A stretch of DNA of 64,000 nt. Origin: Hirundichthys speculiger. Its lineage: Eukaryota; Chordata; Actinopteri; Beloniformes; Exocoetidae. Positions 18,657 through 28,626 of the stretch are shown one piece after another (the stretch's first letter is position 1; each line of letters begins with the position of its first letter). The DNA is taken from assembly GCA_018398805.1 (NCBI GenBank), contig JAGFBZ010000814.1, positions 5,602,001 through 5,666,000 of the forward strand. Direction: 5' to 3'. The translations under genes and the position numbers were made by a program. Under the pieces are notes generated by a model. It had not been told where the DNA came from. It made no database searches and saw nothing but the letters and a program-made list of their open reading frames with translations.

Positions 18657-20248
18657 TACACTGCTCAAAAAAATTTAAAGGAACACTTTGAAAACACATC
18701 AGATCTCAATGGGAAAAAAAAAATCATGCTGTTTATTTATACTGATATGGACTAGGTGATGTGTTAGGAACAAAAGGATGCCACATCATTTGATGGAAAT
18801 GAAAATTATCAACCTACAGAGTGCTGAATTCAAAGACACCCCAAAAATTACAGTGAAAAAATGATGCGGCAGGCTACTCCATTTTGCTGAAATTTCATTG
18901 AAGCAACTCAAAATAGTATTCAGTAATTTGTATGGCCCCCACATGCGTGTATGCATGCCTGACAACGTCGGGGCATGCTCCTAATGAGGCGACGGATGGC
19001 GTACTGGGGTATCTCTTCCCAGATCTGGACCAGGGCATCACTGAGCTCCTGGACAGTCTGAGGTGCAACCTGGCGGCATCGATGGATCGAAACATAATGT
19101 CCCAGAGGTGTTCTATTGGATTTAGGTCAGGCGAGCGTGGGGGCCAATCAATGGTATCAATTCCTTCATCCTCCAGAAACTGCCTGCATACTCTCGCCAC
19201 ATGAGGCCGGGGATTGTTGTGCACCAGGAGGAACCTAGGACCCACTGCACCAGCATAGGGTCGGACAATGGGTGCAAGGACTTCATCCCGATACCTAATG
19301 GCAGTCAGGGTGCCGTTGTATAGCATGTATAGGTCTGTGCATCTCTCCATGGATATGCCTCCCCAGACCATCACTGACCCACCACCAAACCGGTCATGCT
19401 GAACGATGTTACAGGCAGCATAACGTTCTTCACGGCTTCTCCAGACCCTTTCACGTGTGTCACATGTGCTCAGGGTGAACCTGCTCTCATCTGTGAAAAG
19501 CACAGGGCGCCAGTGGCAGACTTACCATTTCTATTCTGTTCTGTGGCAAATGCCAATCGAGCTCCACGGTGCCGGGCAGTGAGCACAGGGCCCACTAGAG
19601 GACGTCGGGCCCTCAGGCCACCCTCATGAAGTCTGTTTCTGATTGTTTGGTCAGAGACATTCACACCAGTGGCCTGCTGGAGGTCATTTTGTAGGGCTTT
19701 GGCAGTGCTCCTCTTGCTCCTCCTTGCACAAAGGACCAGAGACTGGTCCTGCTGATGGGCTGTAGACCTTCTACGGCCCTGTCCAGCTCTCCTGGAATAA
19801 CTGCCTGTCTTCTGGAATCTCCTCCATGCTCTTGAGATTGTGCTGGGAGACACAGCAAACCTTCTGGCAATGGCACGTATTGATGTGCCATCCTGGAGGA
19901 GTTGGACTGCCTGTGCAACCTCTGTAGGGTCCAGGTATCGCCTCATGCTAACAGTAGTGACAGTGACCCTAGCCAAATGCAAAACTGGTGAAAAAGAGTC
20001 AGAAAAGATGAGGAGGGAAAGAAAAATGTCAGTGGCCTCCACCTGTAAAACCATTCCTATTTTGATGGTCGTCTCGTTGTTGCCCCTCTAGTGCACCTGT
20101 TGTTAATTTTATTAACACCAAAGCAGCTGAAACTGATTAACAACCCCCTCTGCTACTTACCTGAACAAATCAATATCCCAGAAGTTTAATTGACTTGATG
20201 CTATACTCTGATTACAAGGTGTTCCTTTAATTTTTTTGAGTAGTGTAT
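18657..20248 (-). mobile_element. Tc1-like transposon (family 2), copy 2, full length
   Basis: On the minus strand it starts at about 20248 with TACACTACTCAAAAAAATTA, then AAGGAACAC, and ends at 18657 with the inverted form of TACACTGCTCAAAAAAATTT. TA dinucleotides flank both ends. At about 1.59 kb it is the normal size and has no nested insertion. It is inverted relative to copy 1 at 11760-14092 and shares a 5' flank with it. Confidence 0.93.
18920..19946 (-). pseudogene. Tc1-like transposase (family 2, copy 2), nearly full length but inactive
   Basis: The ATG at 19944-19946 starts [20 protein letters not shown]. The complete paired-like domain follows: [20 protein letters not shown] for the first helix-turn-helix, then [11 protein letters not shown] and [20 protein letters not shown] for the second. 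A one-base frameshift at about 19525 (after LAFATE) breaks the frame just before [13 protein letters not shown], which has the first catalytic Asp. The second catalytic Asp is replaced: where copy 1 has HDNARP, this copy reads HNNPRP. The Glu of SPDLNPIEHLWDIM is kept. As in copy 1, the reading after DIMFRS runs out of frame relative to the family C-terminus, whose stop is at 18920. The frameshift and the Asp-to-Asn change each predict no activity. Confidence 0.92.
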
Positions 20249-20319
20249 TTAGTTACACTTGAAACCCTAATTCTGGCAGAGAGGACCAAGGGCCCGATCT
20301 TCCGCCAAATCTCCTTAAG
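20249..20319 (-). repeat. Flank shared with Tc1 copy 1 (11688-11759)
   Basis: The 71 bp outside the 5' end of this Tc1 match the 72 bp outside the 5' end of copy 1 with about four differences, for example CTTAAGGAGATTTGGCGGAA and GGGCCCTTGGTCCTCTCTG. The block spans the terminus of the Harbinger-like element at 20291 and 42 bp beyond it. The 3' flanks of the two Tc1 copies do not match. Confidence 0.85.
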
Positions 20320-22003
20320 CCGCTATTAAGGAATAGTGAGTAATGGGAGGGGCGTTCCCCCACAAAGAACACAATCTTCCACCTCCCTAAACCCGCTATC
20401 TTACCTGCGCTAACCGCTATATTATGCATGGTAGTGGTTAGGGCGTTCCACCTGTTAAACCAATGAGTGCGTCAGTAGCCATTGCCTTTAAGAACAGCTT
20501 GAGCTACGCGCAACCCGCTACCCGTAAACCGCTATGGAGCATCTTTTCATCCAGATCGAACCAGCTCTCATGTGCAGCTTGTCTGGGACTCTGCTGTAGA
20601 GCTTCCTCCTCTTCCTTCCTCCTCCTCCTCCTCTGCACTGATATATACATAACTAGCTCCAACTCATGTGAAGCAAATTATTTAATCTTTTTTTTTTTTT
20701 TTGTACTCCAAGAAGTTTCAACAAACTGCTTGGAAAAAAAGAGCCAGTGAGCTTCCAGGAAAGAATTTCTTAACTAGAAAAGCACTCGGAGAGCGCAGAC
20801 CTCCGCCAAGCACAACAGTTCTCCCATATAGCAATTTACAGATTGCGATAAAATCCGCATTCTGGATCAGATCCGGATCAGCCTTTGAAATTTGATAGAG
20901 GTTCCCATTGTCAATCCCTGAGGGAAATTTCATGAGTTTTGGGCAATAATTAACTGAGATATTGAGAAACAAAATTCCTGGCCCCATTGACCGCAGTGTT
21001 ATTGAAAATTTGAAAGTGATCCAGAATCCAGGATTTCTTCCGGCTCACAGCCAAAATGAAATCAGTTCTTCCTTTTCACATTTCTGACAACTCCTGAAAA
21101 TTTCATTAAAATCCATCTGTAACTTTTTGAGTTATCTTGTACACAGACAGAAAGACAAACGCCGGCAAAAACATGACCTCCTTGGCGGAGGTAAAAATAT
21201 TTTTACACAGACAATTCCTATCGGCTACCTGAAAGTCCCAGATAGTTGGTGTGCTCCCGGGTAAACACACTCAGGCACGAGAACATATTCTCAACAGGGG
21301 GTGCTGGGAGCGGCTGTGCGTCTCGGCACAGCTGATGTGCTTTTTAAAATGAAATAATACTGCGGAACGAAGCAGTTAGATGAGCATTGAGCCAGAGGAA
21401 CAGGTATGATGACATCTACTTTCTACCACTGAGCGCATCTCGGATGCTCCGAGCGCAAGGAGGGGGCCAGAGGGATACGCGCACAGTACAAGAAACTCCA
21501 CAACAGTGTTCTGTGATCTCCTAGTTTCCTACACAGCAAACATCTGAATGAGATTATGCCACAGCTGTACAGACTGACGTGTCTGGCCGTGACTATTCCC
21601 ACATCCACCACAACTGCTGATGAGACATCCTCTGCCCTCAAGAGAATAAAAACGTATGCAAGTAATACATACAAAAGTGATACATAATCGAGAGGTAGAG
21701 CCGTTTGTGCACGTCCACATGTGACCAGGTGGACGCACATTTATGCCATTTGGACACGCTCTTTTATGCACATGCAGGGTTGTGCCTTCCGCAAACTTGG
21801 TATCTTGCGATCGCAGGGTTGTGGGATATCGAGTTTGCAGAAAACGCAAAAGACACACCCATTGCCTGACCTACAATGTGAATAAGGGAGTCAGCAAAGC
21901 AGATAGCGGCTTTAGGGAACCGGAAGATTGCATAGCAGTTAGCGGAGGTTCCTAAACCCACAATTTGGGGGTAGCGGCTAGCGGGAGGTGTACGATCAGG
22001 GCC
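20291..22003. mobile_element. PIF/Harbinger-like non-autonomous element
   Basis: The left end is GGCCCGATCTTCCGCCAAAT. The right end, reverse complemented, is GGCCCTGATCGTACACCTCC. Both subterminal regions carry AGCCGCT and CTTCC/GGAAG motifs and phrases such as TAGCGGCTTTAGGGAACCGG. This layout resembles non-autonomous Harbinger elements of fishes. A 3-bp target duplication is not clear and no transposase is present. A separate repeat is nested at 20766-21195. Confidence 0.5.
20766..21195. mobile_element. Dispersed repeat with CCTCCGCCAAG inverted ends
   Basis: CCTCCGCCAAG at 20800-20810 is the exact reverse complement of CTTGGCGGAGG at 21181-21191. Interior phrases such as CTGGATCAGATCCGGATCAG, GAAATTTCATGAGTTTTGGG, TGAAAATTTCATTAAAATCC and GACAGAAAGACAAACGCCGG are typical of a very abundant teleost interspersed repeat. 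No protein. Confidence 0.6.
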
Positions 22004-24249
22004 TAAAAGCTCAGACAGTGAAGCATGAAAGGACAGGTCCGACAAAGATACAAGACAGGGAGTGATGGGTGTGGTGTGTGTTGTATGATGATGTATGTGG
22101 TGTTTGTGTGGTGTGTTGTGGTATTCATTTTCACAATCGCACTTTTATGTGGTATATGAACTTCTTATGTTCCAGTTTACTCTTTACAGATTGTCTACAT
22201 ACAGTACTTCTCTTCTTTTGTATTACACTTTTTACTTTTTCAACCTGTTGCTTCTATGCTCTGATTGCCTTACTGACCACCCAGGTTTGACCTGTTCTGT
22301 GGAAAATACAACCTGGATTTTATACTTTTACTCTGACTCATGTGTACTTACTTTTTCTGTGGGTACTACAGCTCACAGATAATCAAACACACAAAAAATA
22401 TCAAACAGAAAAGCGTCAAGGTCCTGATAATCTCTGTTTGCCCTCCTTACCTACAATTATCACTTGTTTTGCTCAAGAGAAATTTAATTTCATTCATATT
22501 AACTTGTGAATTAGCTAGAAACATCCAAACTATGATTAACAATGCCCATGTGATCTGGTAGAAGGTTTTTGTTTTTCTGGACAGTGAAATAAAGCATTGC
22601 ACTCTAGGTTCATCTCGGGGAAAAGAAAAAGAACTGTGGGGGAACGCATATTAGATGCATAAAACTGAGGAAGTAAAACACTGTGATTTTTTCCAGAGTG
22701 GTAGCCTGGTACTTATCAAAAGAAGATGAAGCGATGAAAAGAACAGGCCTTTGTTGTTCAGTAAATGAAAGATCTGCCATGGTTAATGATTTTGTCTGAC
22801 TGAGTGTCCAACAAAATAACTTTTTACAGTTTAATTCCAAACCACAAAGTCCTTCTAATTATAGCTTTTTGACAGTTTTCTTTTTATAGGTGCTAACATG
22901 CTTTGGCTTTTGCAGTTTCCCTGTCCTACTTTTAAAACCTTCTCACAATCTCCTTTTTTTTTACTTCATAAGAACACACTTGTAGTCACCTCATTAAAGC
23001 AACACAATTACACATTTCTAAAGACAGAATAATCTGCAGGCCAATGAAATTAAATGGGATTGTAGCGGATTATGCAGGAAATAAAGAATGGAGTGAAATG
23101 CATTATGTGCAGATTACAGTAAACCTCATAATCTGTTTGTCCTGAATGAGTTGTGTTCATTGAAAGCCACAATCCATCTGTTTCTCTGGGAGTGTTTTAC
23201 TGATGCCATCTCCAGTAGTTAGTATGTCATCAAATCTGATTCTGTTACTCTGTGTACCTGCTAACCATACTCTGCTATACTGTACTATGCTGGTACTATA
23301 CAGTCTAAAGTGTATGCTGTGCTGGAGTCATTGGGTTAACTACCCACATAGCTCAATTCAACTGAGAAATGAATTGTCTAAATTAGGTAAGACTTTTTCC
23401 ACATCCTTCACAGTGCAGACCTTGTTGTTCCGGTCTAAATTCATGTGCCACACCATTTGCTTCCATAACATGCTTGTATGATGGGTTTAATGTCTTTATC
23501 CATTTTCACACAGAGATCGCCATATCAAGACACACTGGAGTGCTCAATAAATGATCTACACAGAGTAAACTCCACTTGGTTGTCCCAGTGGGACACACAC
23601 TGTGACACTGACCTCAATTTTGCAATGATTCCACTGCTGCAGAAGAGAGACTTTGGATGGTGGCTCCTCCAGGTTGCTAAGCAAGGTAACATGGGTTCAA
23701 TGAATCTCTGGTCCCCTCAATCGAGAGGTAAAGTTTTTTAATACAGCCAATATAACCAAATATAACAGGCCTCTGCCTCTCCAACTACTGGCTCCTGGTA
23801 TTATTTTCAGTGGTGTTTTTAACTTTCTTGTTACTTGGTGAGGCAGTATTACAACTGAAGGCCTCACCGTACTCACTGCACAGGTGGCATCCTTGCACTC
23901 CTGTTATGCGTTTCCAGATTGCCATTTCAACCAGTACCTGTTAAGTCTCCGTTATGTATCTGTTACTGTCTCCGTAGATGGAGAAGAAGCGCTATAGACA
24001 AGGGCACAGAACTGCTGTGAAACAACTGTGCCGTATCAACTGCTGTGAATCACAGCCATTATAATAATTGACAGTGGTCCCACCACAGTGACAGTGACAG
24101 TCTGGTCAGCTCCACTGTGTGGAGTCTATTTTGGTACTAGACTGCTCAATTTACACACAACAGATTGTGCTGGCAGAATGTCACACATAAGAATAAAACA
24201 CAACAAGACGTCTCTGACTTGTACATCATTACTCAAATATGATATTTGA
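22004..24249. other. Mostly unique sequence, no firm gene
   Basis: A GT-rich stretch lies at 22060-22120. Short open frames at 22069-22561 look like chance. The only item worth marking is the exon-like interval at 23514-23685, listed separately. Confidence 0.5.
23514..23685 (+). other. Candidate isolated coding exon (weak)
   Basis: A 172-bp open stretch follows a pyrimidine-rich TCTTTATCCATTTTCACACAG acceptor-like sequence and ends CAAG/GTAACA, a fair donor. The frame reads RSPYQDTLECSINDLHRVNS to KRDFGWWLLQVAKQ, begins at phase 0 and ends at phase 1. Codon content (W, Y and C present, no stops) is protein-like. I do not recognise the peptide and see no partner exons nearby, so it could be chance or a pseudogene piece. 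Confidence 0.22.
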
Positions 24250-24259
24250 GACCACTCCT

Positions 24260-25505
24260 CCAGCGCTACCAAGCATCTCTCTCAATAACGCACAATCTCT
24301 GACAAACAAAATCGACGAGCCATGACTTCGGATAGCTCAATGAATGTTTATAGACTGCAACATTATGATTTTCACAGAAACCTCGCTCAGTAGCACGATT
24401 CCGAATAGTGTGATCAAGCTTTAGGGGTGCAACATCTACAGGGCTGACAGAATAGCTGCAGACTCTGGTAAAAGCAAAGGCGAGGGCATTTGCCTCTATG
24501 TAAACAACTCTTGCTCCTCTGATGCTGTTACTACTAATTCCCACTGTTCTGCTGAAAACATCTTTTTCAAGTGCAGACCCTTTTATCTGCTTGGTGCCAT
24601 AATCGCAACAGTGCATTTACCCCCAGATGCTAATGCTGAACTATCTTCTGTTGTTAGCAAGGTGCAAAGAACGCATCAGGATGGAGTCTTTATTTTGCTG
24701 GTGATTTCAATCATGCCAATCTGAGAACATCACTCGCCAAATTTTATCAAAATGTTTCTTGCCCCAAAAGAGGAGACAATACTGTTGATCATGTTTATAC
24801 TAACATCTCTGATGTTACGGTTTACAAAGCAACTCCCCTCCCTATGTTGGACAGTCTGATCACCTCTCTCTGTCCCTGCTACCCAAATACACCCCATCAT
24901 CAAATGTGTGAAATCCACCATAATGTTTGGATGGAAGAAGGAGAATCTTCACTACAGCAGTAGTTCCAGAATACAGACAGGAATCTGTTTGCTTCTTGGG
25001 CCACACTGGACTCCCACACAGATGTTAATACCTACACTAGTTCTGTTCTGCATCATATCAACAGATCAGCTGACAAGGTAACCACCTGCAAAGTAATTAA
25101 AATGTACCCCAATTAGAAACCCTGGAGTGACTGTGACCGTGTAGCCTACAGCGTATCTAGGTCCAGTCTAGAGAGGGGAATTCAGTCTGCTAAATACAGT
25201 TACAAATTGCACCTTGAGGACAGATTCAAAACAATGACCCTAAGCACATGTGGACAGGCTTCCATGCCCTCACAAACTATAAATCAGCAAACAGCACACC
25301 CCCAACCAAGCTGATTTCCAAGCTTTGTTTATGCCAGCTCTTGGCATAAACCCTTCCCTCTGTAACTGGACTCTGGACTTTCTCACCAACAGACCAGAGT
25401 CCCTTACAATCACAAACTACACCTCCTCCATCCTCACTCTAAACACTGTGGTACCACAGAGCTGTGTGCTGAGCACAATCCACTCCCTTTTCACCCACGA
25501 CTGCA
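24260..25505 (+). pseudogene. LINE ORF2 pseudogene: endonuclease and partial RT (Rex/L2/CR1-like)
   Basis: Non-LTR retrotransposon polyprotein remnants occur in order but in several frames. The APE-type endonuclease region includes ADRIAADSGKSKGEGICLYV at about 24442, the FFKCRPFYLLGAIIATVHLP strand at about 24560, and the NTVDHVYTNISDVTVYKATP segment at about 24777. The linker region (YKLHLEDRFKT...[13 protein letters not shown]) follows. Then, after a large internal loss covering the first RT motifs, comes a piece with [20 protein letters not shown] and [18 protein letters not shown] at 25325-25505, matching RT motif B (normally G-A-P-Q-G-C-V-L-S-P). Motif C is missing because the 42-bp minisatellite begins at 25535. 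Stops and frameshifts are frequent. It is a different family from the LINE at 51.5 kb. Confidence 0.82.
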
Positions 25506-25534
25506 TACTTCTGCATGGCTCTAACTAAAGCTAC

Positions 25535-25760
25535 TGCTGCAGGGGCCCAGGAAGAGTCATGGCTGCCTGCAGCTCCTGCTGCAGGGGCCCAGGAAGAGTC
25601 ACGGCAGCCTGCAGCTCCTGCTGCAGGGGCTCAGGAGGAGTCACGGCCGCCTGCAGCTCCTGCTGCAGGGGCCCAGGAGAGTCACAGCCGGCTGCAGCTC
25701 CTGCTGCAGGGGCCCAGGAAGAGTCATGGCCGCCTGCAGCTCCTGCTGCAGGGGCAAGGG
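25535..25760. repeat. 42-bp minisatellite, about 5 units
   Basis: Five and a bit copies of a 42-bp unit contain GCTGCAGGGGCCCAGGAAGA and GTCATGGCCGCCTGCAGCTC. One unit, near 25680, has lost a base. Each unit encodes 14 residues: PAAGAQEESRPPAA on the plus strand, or LQQELQAAVTLPGP on the minus strand. The minus strand is in the direction of the neighbouring 66-bp array's head module. Confidence 0.92.
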
Positions 25761-25766
25761 AAGGGA

Positions 25767-27350
25767 CTTGCGTTGGCCACCTCAAGAGCGAGGAGAAGTG
25801 CGTCGACCACCTCGGAGACACGAGAAGGTGAGCATTCGTCGACAACCTCGAGAGCGAGGGGAGGTGCATCGACCACCTCGGAGGCACGGGAAGGCGAGCG
25901 TGTGTTGACCACCTCGAGAGCGAGGGGAGGTGCGTCGACCACCTTGGAGGCCCAGGAAGGTGAGCGGGTGTCGACCACCTCGAGGACGAGGGGAGGTGAG
26001 TTGACCACCTCGGAGACACAGGAAGGCAAGCGTGTGTCGATCACCTCGAGAGCGAGGGGAAGTGCGTCCACCACATCAAACGGGAAGGCAAGCGTGCGTC
26101 GACCACCTCCAGAGCGAGGGGAGGTGCGTCGACCACCTCAGAGACACAGGAAGGCAAAGGTGCGTCGACCACCTCAAAGACAAGGGGAGGTGCGTCGACC
26201 GCCTCGGAGACATGGGAAAGCGAAGGTGCGTCTACCACCTCGAGGACGAGGGGAGGTGCATCGACCACCTTAAAAACACAGGAAGGCGAGCATGCGTCGA
26301 CCACCTCGAGAGCGAGGGGAGGTGCGTCGACCACCTCAAACGGGAAGGCAAGTGTGCATCGACCACCTCCAGAGCGAGGGGAGGTGTGTCGACCACCTCA
26401 GAAACACGGGAAGGCAAAGGTGCGTCGACCACCTCAAGGACAAGGGGAGGTGCGTCGATCACCTCGGAGACACGGGAAGGCGAAGGTGCGTCGACCACCT
26501 CGATGACGATGGGAGGTGCATCGGCCACCTTAAAAACACGGGAAGGCGAGCATGCGTCAACCACCTCGAGAGCGAGGGGAGGTGCATCGACCACCTCAAA
26601 CGGGAAGGCAAGCGTGCGTCGACCACCTCCAGAGCAAGGGGAGGTGCATCGACCACCTCAAACGAGAAGGCAATCGGCGTCGACCAACTCCAGAGCGAGG
26701 GGAAGTGCATCGACCACCTTAAAAACACGGGAAGGCGAGCATGCGTCGACCACCTCGAGAGTGAGGGGAGGTGCATTGACCACCTCAAAGACACGGGAAG
26801 GCAAAGGTGCGTCGACCACCTCAAGCACAAGGGGAGGTGCGTCGACCACCTCGGAGACATGGGAAGGCGAAGGTGCGACGACCACCTCGAGGACGAGGGG
26901 AGGTGCATTGACCACCTTAAAAACACGGGAAGGCGAGCATGCGTCGACCACCTCGTGAGCGAGGGGAGGTACGTCGACCAACTCGGAGACACGGGAAGGC
27001 GAGCGTGCATCGACCACCTCGAGAGCGAGGGGAGGTGCGTCAACCAACTTGGAGACATGTGAAGGCGAGCGTGTGGCAACCACCTTGAGAGCGAGGGGAG
27101 GTGCATCAACCACCTCGGAGACACGGGAAGGCGAGCGTGCATCGACCACCTCGAGAGCGAGGGGAGGTGTGTTGACCACCTCGGAGACATCGGAACGTGA
27201 AGGTGCGTCGGCCGCCTCAGAGACATGGGTACGTGAAGGCGCATCGGCCGCCCCGAAAACAAGTGAAGGCGCGTCGATCACCTCGAGGACGAGGTGAGGC
27301 ACGTCGACCGCCTTAGGGACACGGGAAGGTGCACGTGTGTCGACCGCATC
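25767..27350. repeat. 66-bp dimeric minisatellite, about 24 units
   Basis: The unit is 66 bp, made of a 30-bp half (CTCGAGAGCGAGGGGAGGTG plus CGTCGACCAC) and a 36-bp half (CTCGGAGACACGGGAAGGCG plus AGCGTGCGTCGACCAC). Both halves end in the SalI-like GTCGACCAC. The unit is a multiple of three, so it encodes 22 residues on the minus strand (VVDAPPLALE plus VVDARSPSRVSE) and stays open in several frames on both strands. Units with the shorter form CTCAAACGGGAAGG lose four bases and shift the frame (for example near 26070, 26335 and 26595). Rich in CpG. Confidence 0.93.
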
Positions 27351-27563
27351 GGAGCCGGGGACTGATGGAAAGACACTGGGGACCCCCTTGCACACTGATG
27401 TCAGTGCCTCCAGCTCCTCCCTGCACCTGATCAGGTCGGCGCTGAGCGACTCAAGGGTCGGCAGGGCTAGGAGCTGGGGCAAGGTAGACTGGTCTGCCAC
27501 GGAAACGGGGCTGGGCGGTGATCGCGACGATGGCCGGGTCGGCAGCGCAAGGACGGGAGGCAC
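26658..27563 (-). CDS. Repeat-encoding ORF with head module (locus 2), 301 codons
   Basis: The minus-strand frame starts at 27563 with MPPVLALPTRPSSRSPPSPV. Through about 27480-27400 it contains LPQLLALPTLESLSADLIRC and REELEALTS, the head module shared with locus 1 at 2118. It then runs through some eleven 22-residue repeats of VVDAPPLALE/VVDARSPSRVSE type before a stop at 26658. The repeats are hydrophobic-acidic with regular Pro. Further array units beyond the stop are open but frameshifted. The upstream minus-strand sequence to 28180 is rich in Pro, Ser and Arg in more than one frame, and I cannot decide the true start. I do not recognise the protein. Either a retroelement gag-like product or an open frame produced by the repeat is possible. 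Confidence 0.4.
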   Translation of the reverse strand: MPPVLALPTRPSSRSPPSPVSVADQSTLPQLLALPTLESLSADLIRCREELEALTSVCKGVPSVFPSVPGSDAVDTRAPSRVPKAVDVPHLVLEVIDAPSLVFGAADAPSRTHVSEAADAPSRSDVSEVVNTPPLALEVVDARSPSRVSEVVDAPPLALKVVATRSPSHVSKLVDAPPLALEVVDARSPSRVSELVDVPPLAHEVVDACSPSRVFKVVNAPPLVLEVVVAPSPSHVSEVVDAPPLVLEVVDAPLPSRVFEVVNAPPLTLEVVDACSPSRVFKVVDALPLALELVDADCLLV

Positions 27564-28180
27564 CGGTGGTTGTGGCGATGGAGGCAGCTGGGTTGGTGGC
27601 TGAGGAATTGGCCGGGGGAGATGCGCCCCAGACCACCTCGGGAAAAGACGGAGGAGGTGCCTCCTAGACCATCTCGGAGACTGGAGGGGAAGGACTGCTC
27701 CGGAGGAAGTAGCCGGAGAAGAAGCAACGGAGGAGGAATGTCTTCCTCGCTTCCTCTGGGTGGGTCCCCGGCGCGCGCCCCTGGAGCACTGGTCCTGTGT
27801 TTACTCCACACAGGGAGAGCTCCGGGCTGCCGGGCTGCCAGGCCTGCGGAAATACTCAAACAGCGTGATCCGGCCACCAGTGGGATCCACGCTATGAGTT
27901 GGTCTTTCCGCTGTGGCCGTCCAGGCCACGCCGACACGCACCCTTTGAGGACTGGTACCCTGTGAGGTTGCTTCAGACAGCGAGCGCCTGCCTTGCCCCT
28001 TCCGAAGCATCCTGTCCGTTGCCTCGGAGGCGAACTCTGCCAGATAGTGGGCTGGACCAAACCCCGAGCTCTGACTAGCCTGCTGGAGACTTTTGGGGCC
28101 CCCCAGAGCCAGTTGGGTGCCCCGAAAGGGATTGAGGCCTCCGCTGGGTCCACGTACTGGTGGCTCCATTCTGTCATGTT
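27564..28180 (-). other. GC-rich leader upstream of the repeat ORF
   Basis: Two overlapping minus-strand frames are open here. One starts MTEWSHQYVDPAEASIPFGA and continues to the head module region in another phase. The other starts MEPPVRGPSGGLNPFRGTQL and ends with TGGRITLFEYFRRPGSPAAR. The codon bias is strongly GC, like the head module. They read like pieces of a single gag-like leader broken by frameshifts, but no zinc knuckle or other domain is visible. Confidence 0.3.
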
Positions 28181-28626
28181 GTGCTGTGTTAAGGGAGGAC
28201 CCTTAACACAGACACAAAAACACAAAATCATAAATCCAAAAAGCCAAAAATCCTAACACAAGATCCAAAAATCCAAAAACACGAGAATGCAAAAAATACA
28301 AAAACACAAACTTAACTGAACTCCGGAGACAGGGTAAGGAGAGGGATGGCGACAGGGGAACAGACAGAAACAGCAAACCACGTAGAATGTCACAAAGACA
28401 AAATGGAGCCACAGAGAACAGGGGAAAATGACAAGACTTAAATACACAGAGGAACAAACGAGAGGCGGGTGCAGGGAATCAAGGTAACAAGAGGGAGGAA
28501 GCAAAGCAGAACACAATGAAGACAAGACAGACCTTTCAAAGTAAAACAGGAACCACTAAAGACAGGGAGAGACACCAACTTGACACAGACATACACACAC
28601 AGGGCTGCCATGACCGACCAGGCCAT
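28181..28626 (-). mobile_element. LTR-like sequence upstream of the repeat ORF (putative)
   Basis: On the minus strand this begins TGTCATGGCCTGGTCGGTCA at 28626, has a TATA-like TGTATTTAAGTCTTG at about 28445, a T-rich second half, and ends near AACACAGCACAACA just before the leader frame. A TG...CA boundary with a central TATA box followed by a gag-like leader is the organisation of a Ty3/gypsy LTR in fishes. No second LTR or primer-binding site is identified, so the call is an inference. Confidence 0.4.
28185..28210. repeat. 11-bp-arm perfect hairpin near the LTR-like boundary
   Basis: TGTGTTAAGGG and CCCTTAACACA are exact reverse complements around AGGA. It lies just upstream (in the minus sense) of the end of the LTR-like sequence. 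Confidence 0.85.

Noticed and set aside
25515..27262. Long plus-strand open frames (252, 308 and 256 codons) through the arrays
   Set aside because: A unit length divisible by three with few stop-forming triplets keeps all frames open. The minus strand is preferred because it alone connects to the shared head module.
25767..27350. CRISPR-like array
   Set aside because: The repeats are contiguous with no unique spacers and the context is vertebrate.
27467..28231. 254-codon minus-strand frame as a real gene
   Set aside because: It does not continue in frame into the head module and overlaps another equally open frame; kept only as a leader region.
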